From contig CAYHEC010000011.1 of NCBI GenBank assembly GCA_964355675.1, positions 1 to 64,000 of the forward strand: a stretch of DNA of 64,000 bases. Direction: 5' to 3'. Below the pieces are notes generated by a model. It was not told the DNA's origin, did no database searches, and saw nothing but the letters and a program-made list of their open reading frames with translations. Below, one piece after another: positions 17,617-27,000 of the stretch; position 1 is the first letter of the stretch, and the number at the start of each line of letters is the position of its first letter. This DNA comes from CAMBDS01 sp964355675. Lineage in GTDB: Bacteria > Electryoneota > AABM5-125-24 > Hatepunaeales > Hatepunaeaceae. Position numbers and translations under genes: made by a program.

Positions 17617-20046
17617 CTATCTCGCTGCCACCGCTGAACTCTTGGATTTGCGAATCTCCCGTCGAGGTCTTGTCTCGATTGGTTTCGGTAAATTAAGCAT
17701 GATGTCAAGCACCTGATCGACGGTTTTTACGGGGATAATTTCCAACGGCTCTTTGACAGCATCGGGAATCTCAGATAGCTCTTTACGGTTCCGCTCAGGT
17801 ATGATTACGGTTTTGATACCGGCCCTGACCGCGGCCATCAGCTTCTCACGCAATCCACCGATTGGAAGCACATCGCCGCGCAAGTTGATTTCGCCGGTCA
17901 TGGCTATATCGCCGCGAGCAGGCTTCTTGGAGAATGCCGACGCCAACACCGTCGCCATCGTAACACCAGCGGAAGGACCGTCCTTGGGCACAGCTCCTTC
18001 TGGAATATGAATATGGACTTCACTCTTCAGATAAACGTCCGAGTCAAAATTGAGTTTACCTGCTCGTGCTCTGACAACGGTCAGCGCCGCTTTGGCTGAC
18101 TCCTGCATGACATTCCCTAACTGTCCAGTCAGTGTGAGCGTACCCTTCCCCTTCATGGTTTCCGCTTCGATAACCAGAATATCTCCTCCGGTTGCCGTCC
18201 AGGCAAGGCCGACCGCACTACCTACTCGCGACAAACCATCGACCGCGGGTTCCTCGTAAGGAGCGACGCCTAACATTGTAAGAGCCTTGGCAGAATCGAT
18301 GACGAATGGTCTGGGGAGGTCTTGATTTTCTGTAAGCTGTCGGACGGCTTTTCTCAACAGCTTGGCAATAGCTCTCTCCATCTCACGAACTCCGGCTTCG
18401 CGGGTGTATCTCTCGATGGTGATGTTGATGGCCGAATCGGTGATGGAAATATCCCGCTCTTTTAAGCCGCACTCTGATAGCTGTTTGGGGACAAGAAATC
18501 TCTTGGCAATCTCAAATTTTTCTTGATGAAGATATCCGGGAAGCTCGATGATTTCCATACGATCTTGCAAAGGCCATGGGATCCCATCACGATTATTGGC
18601 GGTTGTCAGGAACAAAACCTGTGACAGATCATAATCTACTTCAAGATAATGATCTGAAAACTGATGATTGTGTTCGCTGTCAAGTACTTCCAGCAATGCC
18701 GATGAAGGATCTCCTCGAAAATCGGTTGACATTTTGTCGATTTCGTCCAGCAAGAAAACAGGATTGACCGTCCCGGCCTTCTTCATCGATTGGACAACCC
18801 GGCCCGGCAGAGCGCCAATGTAAGTTCTTCGGTGGCCGCGGATCTCTGCTTCATCTCTGACTCCACCGAGGGAAACTCTCACAAATTGTCGGCCTAAAGC
18901 TCTCGCAACGGATTTGCCCAACGAAGTTTTGCCGACACCTGGAGGGCCAATAAGGCAGAGGATTGGACCCTTAATCTTGCCTGCGGTCGCCAAAACGGCA
19001 AGATGTTCAAGAATACGTTCCTTCGGTTTCTCTAAACCGTAATGATCATCATCGAGGATTTTACTTGCCGCGGGGATGTCGCGATTATCAACGCTGGCGT
19101 GGTGCCAGGGAACGCCGATCAACCAGTCGAGATAGCTTCGGATCACCGTTGCCTCGGGTGACATCATCGAGGTGATTTCCAGTCGCTTCAGCTCCTCTTC
19201 TGCCTTAAGACGGGCTTCCTTCGGCATTTTCGCCTTCTTGATCTTTCGTCTGTATTCTATTACGTCAGATAGATCGTCTTCGCCCTCTTCGCCAAGTTCT
19301 TTCTTGATCGTTCGAAGTTGTTCCTGCAAGTAGTAATTTCGCTGTGATTTTGAAATTTTCTCACGAACTTTACCTTCGATGTTCTGTTCAAGATTAAGTA
19401 TCTCGATCTCGCGCACCAGTTCTTTGGCCAGAGCAACGAGCAGATCATAGACTGACTCTGTCTCCAGAAGCGCCTGTTTTTCGGCAGTAGTCCGGTTCAG
19501 GTGCATGATGACGAAATCGGCAAGTCTTCGAGGCCCGAGGAAATTCTCAACTGCGACAGCTACCTCATCAGGTATTTGTCGATTCAGGATAACGAAATCC
19601 TTGAAAACCTGGACAATATGGCGACGTGCCGCCTCAACCTCAGTTACACCAACATTATCGTCCTTCATCACAATTACTGACGCCATAAGCTGTTGGCCTG
19701 ACCGGTGATAGCGCGTAACTCGAACGCGAACCAATCCCTCAAGCAACACTTTGGCAAGACCGTTGGGTAATTTCATCATCTGTGCTACTCGTGCGACGAC
19801 CCCGATACGGTACATATCCGCAGGACCGGGGTTTTCGGTTGTAGCATCTTTTTGTGCAACCAGAACGATCAATCTATCACCTTGCAGCGCCGCTTCGACG
19901 GATTGAACAGTTCCAGCACGACCGACGACAAGAGGAATGACCGTGTGCGGAAATATTACGAAATCACGAAGAGGCATTACCGGTAATACCGGTGGCATGA
20001 TCAGTTCACTATCTGGTGAAGGAAGCGCAATCTTTTTTTTCGACAT
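17617..20046 (-). CDS. lon: ATP-dependent protease Lon
   Basis: The 809-residue product is a full-length LonA. The N-terminal substrate-binding domain covers about 1-210, followed by a coiled coil and an AAA+ module with Walker A GPPGVGKTS (near residue 366) and Walker B VFLLDEIDK. The C-terminal protease domain has the Ser in KDGPSAGVTMA and the Lys in GGLREKLMAAVRAG. It degrades misfolded and regulatory proteins in the cytoplasm. The start is the ATG at 20046. A 157-bp nested palindrome (20103-20259) lies between it and the tRNA-Arg gene upstream, so its promoter must lie within or just below that element, or transcription reads through from the tRNA. Confidence 0.98.
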   Translation of the reverse strand: MSKKKIALPSPDSELIMPPVLPVMPLRDFVIFPHTVIPLVVGRAGTVQSVEAALQGDRLIVLVAQKDATTENPGPADMYRIGVVARVAQMMKLPNGLAKVLLEGLVRVRVTRYHRSGQQLMASVIVMKDDNVGVTEVEAARRHIVQVFKDFVILNRQIPDEVAVAVENFLGPRRLADFVIMHLNRTTAEKQALLETESVYDLLVALAKELVREIEILNLEQNIEGKVREKISKSQRNYYLQEQLRTIKKELGEEGEDDLSDVIEYRRKIKKAKMPKEARLKAEEELKRLEITSMMSPEATVIRSYLDWLIGVPWHHASVDNRDIPAASKILDDDHYGLEKPKERILEHLAVLATAGKIKGPILCLIGPPGVGKTSLGKSVARALGRQFVRVSLGGVRDEAEIRGHRRTYIGALPGRVVQSMKKAGTVNPVFLLDEIDKMSTDFRGDPSSALLEVLDSEHNHQFSDHYLEVDYDLSQVLFLTTANNRDGIPWPLQDRMEIIELPGYLHQEKFEIAKRFLVPKQLSECGLKERDISITDSAINITIERYTREAGVREMERAIAKLLRKAVRQLTENQDLPRPFVIDSAKALTMLGVAPYEEPAVDGLSRVGSAVGLAWTATGGDILVIEAETMKGKGTLTLTGQLGNVMQESAKAALTVVRARAGKLNFDSDVYLKSEVHIHIPEGAVPKDGPSAGVTMATVLASAFSKKPARGDIAMTGEINLRGDVLPIGGLREKLMAAVRAGIKTVIIPERNRKELSEIPDAVKEPLEIIPVKTVDQVLDIMLNLPKPIETRPRREIRKSKSSAVAAR

Positions 20047-20102
20047 ATTCCATTTCGGAGTTTGAACCTCTTTTAAGGGCAGGTCTAACCCTCATAAGAG
20101 CG

Positions 20103-20259
20103 GACTGAAAGAGTTCGTTGAATTATTCGAGAAAATGCTAATTTTGTTCAGGCGGACGTCCACGTCCGCCGACAATCAAGCACTAAGTTCGGGCGGACGA
20201 GGACGTCCGCCTGAACAGATCTAAGTGAATTTTGAATAAATCAACGAACTCTGAAAGTC
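20103..20259. repeat. 157-bp nested palindrome, MITE-like
   Basis: Outer arms of 26 bases (20103-20128, core AGAGTTCGTTGA; 20234-20259, core TCAACGAACTCT) pair with few mismatches. Inner arms TCAGGCGGACGTCC (from 20149) and GGACGTCCGCCTGA (to 20215) pair as well, and each inner arm is itself a GGCGGACG/CGTCCGCC hairpin. It has no coding capacity. It shares architecture and length, but not outer sequence, with the elements at 2370, 45540 and 50255. Confidence 0.75.
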
Positions 20260-20286
20260 TGCCCTCAAAGTATCACTATAAATTAG

Positions 20287-20360
20287 CGCGCCTGCCGCGA
20301 ATCGAACGCGGAACCTACAGCTTAGAAGGCTGTTGCTCTATCCGATTGAGCTACAGGCGC
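20287..20360 (-). tRNA. tRNA-Arg (anticodon TCT)
   Basis: On the minus strand the 74 bases fold as a cloverleaf. The 7-bp acceptor stem is GCGCCTG/CAGGCGC, the D-arm GCTC..GAGC, the anticodon stem ACAGC/GCTGT with loop CTTCTAA (anticodon TCT), and the T-arm CCGCG TTCGATT CGCGG. The discriminator base is G and CCA is not encoded. It reads AGA codons. Confidence 0.97.
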
Positions 20361-20373
20361 GGATAGAAATCGC

Positions 20374-20402
20374 TTGACAAAACGGATATTCAATGTTATA
20401 TT
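20374..20402 (+). promoter_or_regulatory. Consensus sigma70-type promoter
   Basis: A perfect -35 box TTGACA (20374-20379), a spacer of exactly 17 bases, and a -10 box TATATT (20397-20402). It points rightward into the small zinc-ribbon gene (ATG at 20435), giving a predicted leader of about 25 bases. It lies just upstream of, and divergent from, the tRNA-Arg gene. Confidence 0.75.
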
Positions 20403-20434
20403 AAAGAATACATACTATTCTAATGTGCAGATAA

Positions 20435-20692
20435 ATGGCATCCCGAAACATCCGACGGACCCAACACACACACTTTTTAAAAAGCCATCCGTCACAAATT
20501 CAGTTCGATTTCAGCTCCAACGACGCCACACAAACCACAGGGCGAGGACGACCAGTTGGAGACGAAAACCCTAATTCGTGGTTTGAAAACGAGTTTGACA
20601 GATCATGTCCTCGTTGTGGCGATACCGGCTTCGTTTTTGCCTGCGGTCATCGGTGTCATTCATGCGGCTTCAAGATTGCCTGTGATGACTAA
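20435..20692 (+). CDS. Small zinc-ribbon protein
   Basis: An 85-residue protein. The N-terminal half is polar and probably disordered. The C-terminal half is a compact zinc ribbon with CPRCG and, after 14 residues, CHSCG, so four Cys ligands are in place; it ends KIACDD. It resembles the zinc-ribbon tails found on some metalloenzymes and nucleic-acid-binding proteins, but I cannot name the family. Support comes from the consensus promoter 26 bases upstream, a clean ATG and a convergent gene end: its last codons overlap the stop of the gene at 20689 by four bases. The function is unknown. Confidence 0.6.
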   Translation: MASRNIRRTQHTHFLKSHPSQIQFDFSSNDATQTTGRGRPVGDENPNSWFENEFDRSCPRCGDTGFVFACGHRCHSCGFKIACDD

Positions 20693-21504
20693 ATCCCGCA
20701 GGGTGAGGACAACTCTGCGGCAAGCTTTTTCAGCCATTCCTGCGCCGGTAAGAACAATTTTACCCCGCCACTCCAAGCCTGCCCCAATCCCCAATATTCA
20801 ATCGTAGTAATAAATTGGACGTATTGAGGAAGGTCTGCAACTTCCAGGCATTCATCATTTTTTTGAAAACCCGATAGTCTTAGGCGCCACTCATCAGGAA
20901 TTTTGCCGTCTTCACTGGAAATAGACTCGATAGCCTTTGAACAGGCGAGCTCCGGTCTAATGGTCTCCCGACCACCATCGGAAAGAAAAGCTACCCCCGC
21001 CTGTTTCGACCAACCCCACTTCTCGACAATTACATTTTCATGGCGATCGAGATTAACTCGTTGTAAGAAACGAAGCTCAGGTTGTGAGAGTCTGCCAGAC
21101 TCTGTGCCTAATCCCAACTCACGACAAAGGTTCTTTGCCTCAGGGGTGAGCACGGATTCGGTCGAATCATTCCAGCGTGCCATCAGGAATTGGCGTATCT
21201 CCTCGCCAACATTCTCATAACGGGTTAATTCTATGGCTACCAGCCGGATCGGCTCTTCAGTGACGATCTCTCCCCACCAGCCGATAAGCGTATTTCCTGC
21301 CCAAACCTTATTCCACCCGGGTACTGGTACTGCCGACAGATGACGGCAGTACTGCAAGTCCGACAGATGTCGGAGGTACTGAGATGCCTGAATGGCATTC
21401 CCCTTCCCGATGACACCCTTAAGTTCACTCCGATGGTCACTTGTGATAATGCCCTGTTTCACAGCCCGGTCGAGAATCGCCCGTGCCGCCTCCTGCCAGT
21501 TCAC
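20689..21504 (-). CDS. Unrecognised protein with tandem palindrome-encoded insert
   Basis: I do not recognise this 271-residue protein. I place its start at the GTG at 21504, because GTGA there overlaps the stop of acpS (21501), a coupled arrangement. A longer frame reaches 21591 but would read through acpS out of phase, with a Cys/Gly-rich implausible N-terminus. The first 45 residues are helical. Then comes a duplicated nonapeptide (QYLRHLSDL, QYCRHLSAV) encoded by two tandem 27-base palindromic units. The rest is a mixed alpha/beta sequence rich in Trp. There is no signal peptide or membrane segment. It sits in the argF-lipoprotein-acpS group. Confidence 0.7.
   Translation of the reverse strand: MNWQEAARAILDRAVKQGIITSDHRSELKGVIGKGNAIQASQYLRHLSDLQYCRHLSAVPVPGWNKVWAGNTLIGWWGEIVTEEPIRLVAIELTRYENVGEEIRQFLMARWNDSTESVLTPEAKNLCRELGLGTESGRLSQPELRFLQRVNLDRHENVIVEKWGWSKQAGVAFLSDGGRETIRPELACSKAIESISSEDGKIPDEWRLRLSGFQKNDECLEVADLPQYVQFITTIEYWGLGQAWSGGVKLFLPAQEWLKKLAAELSSPCGI
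21327..21381. repeat. In-frame tandem palindrome inside a coding sequence
   Basis: Two adjacent units of about 27 bases. Each is a hairpin: GCCGACAGATGACGGC (imperfect) and TCCGACAGATGTCGGA (perfect palindrome at its ends), separated by AGTACTGCAAG and bounded by GTACTG. They lie wholly inside the gene at 20689-21504 and keep its reading frame, encoding two similar nonapeptides. Confidence 0.75.
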
Positions 21505-21908
21505 TTTGGCTCCTGAATCACTCCCAGCGCCACAACCACCGCGGCAGTCACACCAGCATCGTGGGTCATGCTGACGGTAGTGTTTATCCAACCAAGCGAT
21601 GCCGCCTGTTTGGCCGCCCGGCCATAAAACCGTAAGGTTGGCTTACCAGTAATAGCGTGAATAACTTCCATCTCTTTCCAGCCGAGCCCCCGCAAGCCCA
21701 AACCTAATGCCTTGGAAGCCGCCTCCTTGCAGGCAATCAATCCAGCCATTCGTTCGACCCGACCCCGAAGTTGATTCTGCTCGGCAGTCGTGAAGAACCT
21801 CTGGACGAACCGGTCTCCCCATCTATCGAGCATTCGGGCAACACGGTCAGTCTCAACAATGTCGATTCCAACTTCTACCGTGATAGGCGGAAAAGGCGGT
21901 GTATTCAA
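21501..21908 (-). CDS. acpS: Holo-[acyl-carrier-protein] synthase
   Basis: The 135-residue product has both AcpS signatures: VGIDIVETDRV near residue 13 with the metal-binding Asp, and ACKEAASKALG near residue 59 with the Glu-Lys pair. It moves 4'-phosphopantetheine from coenzyme A to the acyl carrier protein. The only start that keeps the conserved N-terminus is a TTG at 21908, two bases after the stop of the lipoprotein gene. Its own stop overlaps the GTG of the next gene. Both junctions suggest a translationally coupled operon. Confidence 0.93.
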   Translation of the reverse strand: MNTPPFPPITVEVGIDIVETDRVARMLDRWGDRFVQRFFTTAEQNQLRGRVERMAGLIACKEAASKALGLGLRGLGWKEMEVIHAITGKPTLRFYGRAAKQAASLGWINTTVSMTHDAGVTAAVVVALGVIQEPK

Positions 21909-21910
21909 AA

Positions 21911-22684
21911 TCAGCCGCCGACCAGAACAGTGCCGCGCTTTATACCTAAACGATTACCAAGCAATGAGGTGGCTAAGGCAACGATCTTTCCATCTCTGCC
22001 GTCGATGGTGATTTCCCAGCCTTCGCGATTCCTAAGCCCCGCCTCGGGGAAGGCGTTCTGAATATCCAACAGGTTCGTTGGGAATTTCCCGAAATTCGTG
22101 AAGAACTTTCGGCCATATTCTGCGTAGGCCGGCAGTGATTTGACCATCTCACTTAATTCATCATAGCGTCTGGCAAGCGTTATGTCATGGGCTCGCAGGC
22201 GAGAGAGCAAATTGGAATCGTATTTGATTCCGCAGTTGAGATAAAGTCTTCCTGCATCTCCTGAAGAATTGAGGAATTCAATTCCACGCAACCAAGCCAA
22301 ATTTACCACGTCTCCGGTCATCGATGGATCGAAGGCAACGGCGCTATCGAGAAGAGCAATCACATCTATAGCGCGAAATTTCTCGCGCCCAGCAACCGTT
22401 GCGGCTTTCACTAAGGCTTTCGCCGCATGAAACCGACCATCGTGATTCAGTTGGTTCAATCTCTCGATATCTTGAAATCCTTCTTCCGTCCGATTTTCCG
22501 CAAAGAATGCAACTGCGCGAAAGGATAGACATTCTATACTTGTCGTGTCGAATCCTTCAGCTTTTAACAGCTCTAACGCTTCTGCGTACTCATGCTGTTG
22601 GGCTAGTTGCTGTGCATTCTCGAACGGTGTCGTCTGACACGCCGACAGGCACAAGAATATCAGTAAGCTCTTCCGGACCCTCAT
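21911..22684 (-). CDS. Lipoprotein with TPR-like repeats
   Basis: A 257-residue predicted lipoprotein. The signal peptide ends in a lipobox, LSAC at residues 13-16. The mature part has TPR-like helical pairs (about 20-130; AQQLAQQHEYAEALELLKAEGFD). A short beta segment closes the protein (GWEITIDGRDGKIVALATSLLGNRLGIKRGT...). I do not recognise the family. The start is the ATG at 22684, 13 bases after the argF stop, and its stop is two bases from the acpS start. It may be an envelope assembly or scaffold factor; that is an impression only. Confidence 0.78.
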   Translation of the reverse strand: MRVRKSLLIFLCLSACQTTPFENAQQLAQQHEYAEALELLKAEGFDTTSIECLSFRAVAFFAENRTEEGFQDIERLNQLNHDGRFHAAKALVKAATVAGREKFRAIDVIALLDSAVAFDPSMTGDVVNLAWLRGIEFLNSSGDAGRLYLNCGIKYDSNLLSRLRAHDITLARRYDELSEMVKSLPAYAEYGRKFFTNFGKFPTNLLDIQNAFPEAGLRNREGWEITIDGRDGKIVALATSLLGNRLGIKRGTVLVGG

Positions 22685-22697
22685 CCCTCATCCTTTT

Positions 22698-23621
22698 TCA
22701 AATCGCTCCCATGCACCACATCATAATACTCTTCTGTCCGTGGAGACGGTTCTCCGCTTCATCGAACACGACTGAATTGGGGTGCTCCATCATTTCGTCG
22801 GTAATCTCGCGCCCTCGCTCGGCAGGTAGGCAGTGCATGACCAGGCAGTTCTTCTTGGCATGGGACATCAACCCGGCGTTGATCTGATACGGAGCAAGCA
22901 ACGCGGTTCGTTCCTCGACTTTATCCTTTTCACCCATGGAGGCCCAAACGTCAGTATAGACTACATCGGCATTCTTTACAGCCGCGACCGGGTCGGAAGT
23001 GATAGTCACTCTACCCGCGCCGTTTTTCATCACTCCGGCAATGAAATCTTTGCCGGGATCCGTTTCAGGCGTTGTGCCGACCCAGAGATCGATGTCGAGT
23101 AGCCGAGCCGCTTCGATCCAGGAACGAGTCATATTGTTACCGTCGCCAAGGTAGGAGATTTTTAGTCCCTCGACAACGCCGAGCTTCTCCTTGATCGTCA
23201 TCAGATCGCAGAAAACTTGACACGGATGCAATAGGTCGGTCAGCGCGTTGATGACAGGAGCGTCCGACCATTCGGCAAGTTCAACAATGTCCGACTGCTT
23301 GAATGTCCGAATGACGATCAAATCGACGTACCGCGACATCACACGCGCCACGTCGGCAATCGTCTCACGCTTGCCAAGCTCAATCTCCTTGTCGGTAATA
23401 AAGAAGCCCGTCCCGCCTAATTGTCTGACGCCGACTTCAAACGAGATACGTGTCCTGAGCGACGGTTTATGAAAAATCAACGCGGCGGTTTTCCCGAATA
23501 GCGGTTGCGGACAGACCCCAGCCCGTGTTTGGTCCTTGAGACGAATCGAATGATCGATAAGGTGCAGGAATTCGGTGCGGGAGCATTCCGCGAAACTCAG
23601 AAAATCGCGCTTGGGTGTCAT
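22698..23621 (-). CDS. argF: Ornithine carbamoyltransferase
   Basis: The 307-residue enzyme makes citrulline from ornithine and carbamoyl phosphate in arginine synthesis. Carbamoyl-phosphate motifs are SLRTRISFEVG and HPCQVFCDLMTI; the ornithine-site and catalytic motifs include DVWASMGE and HCLPAERG. I chose the ATG at 23621 (MTPKRDFLSF). A TTG at 23672 would add 17 residues that are not typical of the family. No other arginine genes are adjacent. It leads a close-packed leftward group with the lipoprotein, acpS and the unknown gene. Confidence 0.95.
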   Translation of the reverse strand: MTPKRDFLSFAECSRTEFLHLIDHSIRLKDQTRAGVCPQPLFGKTAALIFHKPSLRTRISFEVGVRQLGGTGFFITDKEIELGKRETIADVARVMSRYVDLIVIRTFKQSDIVELAEWSDAPVINALTDLLHPCQVFCDLMTIKEKLGVVEGLKISYLGDGNNMTRSWIEAARLLDIDLWVGTTPETDPGKDFIAGVMKNGAGRVTITSDPVAAVKNADVVYTDVWASMGEKDKVEERTALLAPYQINAGLMSHAKKNCLVMHCLPAERGREITDEMMEHPNSVVFDEAENRLHGQKSIMMWCMGAI

Positions 23622-24005
23622 AGACAGCTCGTCTTGTATATGAAATTTGGATTTATTGCTATAATTAGCCAAACATTAAATATAGTAATTTGTGAGGCAG
23701 AAGGGGAGTCTTTGACGCAGGTTCGAATCACTTCGACTGAAAATAGGCGATCAACCTCTTGGATGTCGGGTTCAAGCGTTTGTCAGATTAAACTCAAATA
23801 GGTGTCTCGGTAAGTCGCAGAATGTCACCGATCTACGAAACGATCATTGATTATTAGCAACTTAGCCGTAGATTGAGGACGAGTTCTTTGAGATACTCTA
23901 AATTTGTCCCGACTTGTCCAGGCGGACGCCCTCGGCCGCGCTCTTTTGTGCTTGAATGTTCAGCGGACGAGGGCGTCCGTGTGGACACTCTCGGCGTATT
24001 AAGAC
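23622..24005. other. Intergenic region with palindromic repeat
   Basis: No gene is visible in these roughly 380 bases between argF and the C25 gene. It holds a nested palindrome at 23915-23986 whose arms GTCCAGGCGGACGCCC and GGGCGTCCGTGTGGAC pair, with a GC-rich centre. The type is that of the inner part of the 20103 element. The argF promoter should lie near 23650-23720; I could not identify clear boxes. Confidence 0.55.
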
Positions 24006-24037
24006 AAAAGAGTCAGCCATGCGGCTGACTCTTTATT
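24006..24037 (-). terminator. Intrinsic terminator of the C25 gene
   Basis: On the minus strand an A-rich flank leads into AAAGAGTCAGCC, a CATG-type loop, then GGCTGACTCTTTT. The 12-base stem ends in a T-run. It starts 23 bases after the stop codon of the gene at 24060. Confidence 0.8.
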
Positions 24038-24059
24038 TAGGAACTCATTAGAGCCGCTT

Positions 24060-27000
24060 CTACCTTATCAGAACCATTTTCTGTGACTTGGAATCCGCAG
24101 ATGTCTCGATTCTGACAAGATATATGCCACTGCTTAGACCTTCTCCGTCGAACGAAACGGTATGGCTGCCCGCCTCGATTTTCCCAAGATTTAATCTTCT
24201 CAGTTCCCTTCCCATCGCGTCGAACAATGCTAAATTCACCGGGCTGGCTTCGGGAATACTGAAAGCCACTTTAGCCTTCGAGTTGAACGGGTTGGGGTAG
24301 AAAGATTGCAAGGTTAAAGTTGACGGAATAAGTTCGTCATCCCTTATCGAAGACTCATCACCAACCGTGAACGTCACCGGGATTTCGAATACTTCTCCTT
24401 CGGCATTGTGCGACAGTTCAAGAATCATGTGATATACATCTCGCGGCATATCCTCAGATTTAAACTCGATAGTGAAATCTTGTGCTTCACTTGGCGGTAA
24501 AGTTCCAGCAGAAGGATTAAAATTGATCCAAGAAGTATTCGACGCAAGTTGGAAACCTATCAGGTGATCGCCATTCACATGGTTCACGAGCACTGCAAGT
24601 GTCCATACAAGTGGATCGTAACGCTTGGTTATAACCATGTCGAGCGGACTATAACCTTCACCCAAATCCAACGTGCGAACAAATAGCCAACTTCCAGTTG
24701 TTGGATTCATTCGCCATAACTCGGTCAGAGTGCTTTCAGGATTGAAGCGCATTATATAGAGATAAAAGCTGTCCGGATCAGCGGGAAACCAGGCAAATCC
24801 ATAAGTACGGAATGAGTTCTCAGGAGTTCGATACTCTGCGATCAAGTTTCCATCTGGATCAATCTGAAAAACCGTGCTGCCGGTAAGTCCTTTGGTAAAA
24901 TATGTTCCCAATGAAGGCGCATATGCGAGGCAAAGCGAAGCCGACCTTTCTGGCGTCAGAATCGATCTGACAAAATCGCCCTCTCGCGAGATTTCTACAA
25001 TGCTTCTTTCTTCGACTGCAACAAGATTCTGACCGTTGAAGTCCATGCATCGATAACCTTGCGCGGCGGAGTCGATCGGAATCTGATCGATCTCCCGAAC
25101 CGACTCGCCTAACTTATTCAGCACATAAATCGGATGAGGATAGACGGCCCGCACCCTCTGAGCCGAGAAGTAGAAGAAATCATTATCGGCAGTTACCCCG
25201 CGGAACTGTTGTTCGCCGGTCGTAGCGGTAACATCCCAGTTGAACATTACACTCCAAAGACTGTCACGATTCTGTTCTCCCGGTGGAGAAGTCAGGACAA
25301 TGTTGTAATCGAGAGTTCCGTTGCCATCATTCGAAACCCGGAAATTCCGGTACCGGATCGAATCGGGTGGAACGGTCACATCGATCCCCTCGATGTCGAT
25401 ACTGAAAGTTGGATGAGTAAGGCTGAAGTCAGCGACGGTGGTTTCGTCGCGTCGTATTTCCACGTCCGCTTCCGTATCGTCGTTGAAGTATCTTTTACGA
25501 GCCATCACTGAGTAAATTCCAACCGCCGCTCCATCGATTCTGTAGTCGCCATTCACGTCGGTCATCGCGAAGAATCCGGTTCCTTCTAACATAACGCGGA
25601 CGCCTGGCATTGGCGCTCCAGTCTCAAAATCGGTCACGCGACCCTCTAACGAACCAATTTCTACCGATTCACCTGTAGTGAATTTGATCGCCAAACCGTT
25701 GCGTAAAAGCCCGGTTCGCAGGTCTGAGGTACGGGCATGACGAACCGTTAGCGATGTCTTGCTGTCAGACGAGGCAATTCCGATAGTAACTGCTTCATCG
25801 GGTATGTCGCGTTGTTGAGGAATATCGGTATAGTTGATGACGATTTCTCCGTCACCTGTGGCAGTAACGGCAACGGTTGGATCGTAAAGGACAACGGTGA
25901 AATTCAGCGTCTGTGCTCCGGCGCCGCTAAAGTTTCGCCATTCGATAATGAAGCGGGAATTGTCAGCATCGAAGCGGGTGAATACGCTTCCGCCATAGAG
26001 ATCATCCCACCAAGGAGCTATCATTGCGGCTGGTGTCAGCCCGCTTCCCAATTCCTGATTATTCCAGCCGATAGATATCGACTCACCGAATGCTATGAAG
26101 CCGTTGCTACTTACCGTAGCGCGACGGTAGCGTTCTCCATAAAAAACGAAGGAGAAAGGCAAATCGATCACTCTGACCATTCCGCCGATACCTGTCGGGG
26201 TGGCGACATCGTTATTATCGTTCAGGTTGAGATTGACCGCACCCTGAAGGCGTTCGTAGGTTGGTTCAATTCCTGTGACTGTGTCTCGAGAGTCGATAGC
26301 CCAGTAGCCGTAATCGTCGGGTCCTTGTGGTGAGTTAACCTCTGGATCGCCCAAGATCATTGTAAAAGCGATGCTATCGCGTAGTCCAACTTCGTCCACC
26401 AAAAGCAGACCAAGATTGATCGTGCCACCATGATAGGAATTCACGCCGGCAGTCAGTTCGAATGGATGAGCCGCATTACTGCCACTCTCCCCGACATTAA
26501 TTGCGTCGAAGCGCGCCTCCGATCCACGCAGTTGGATCGTCCGGTCACTGCAATAGATAGTCCCAATCAGATTTGCCGAGGATAAATCCCCAATATTCTC
26601 AACGGTCACAACCAACCTTCGGGTCATACCGGGGGCTAAATCGCCTCCCACAGTTTCAAAGCTGGCGACTTTGAACTCATAGCCACTCACCATTCGTGAG
26701 AAGTGAATTGGAAAATTATCGTTTCCCGCGGAGACATTTAAGCGAAAGTCAATCTTGGTATTCGAAGGGGTTTCCGGAAAAATTTCCACCAGATATGGAG
26801 CGTTCGATACCGCATCGGAGCCGGATTCGATACTGCCAAATTCAGCAGAAGACCGAGTGATATTAACATAAGGGCTGGGACTCTCGAGCGTTGCCTCAAT
26901 ATTCTGCAATGTCTCGGATCCGCGATTGGCAACGGTAACGGAAAACTCAATCAGTTCACCGGGAGTGATCGCTCCGTCTCCATTTCCTTGGCTGTCACCC

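Noticed and set aside
20103..20259. Insertion sequence
   Set aside because: No transposase coding capacity and no target duplication visible; better described as a MITE-like palindrome.
21505..21591. N-terminal extension of the unknown gene at 20689
   Set aside because: It lies inside acpS in another frame; a GTGA overlap gives a better start at 21504.
23622..23672. Longer argF start at a TTG
   Set aside because: Adds residues not typical of the family; the ATG at 23621 fits the expected N-terminus.
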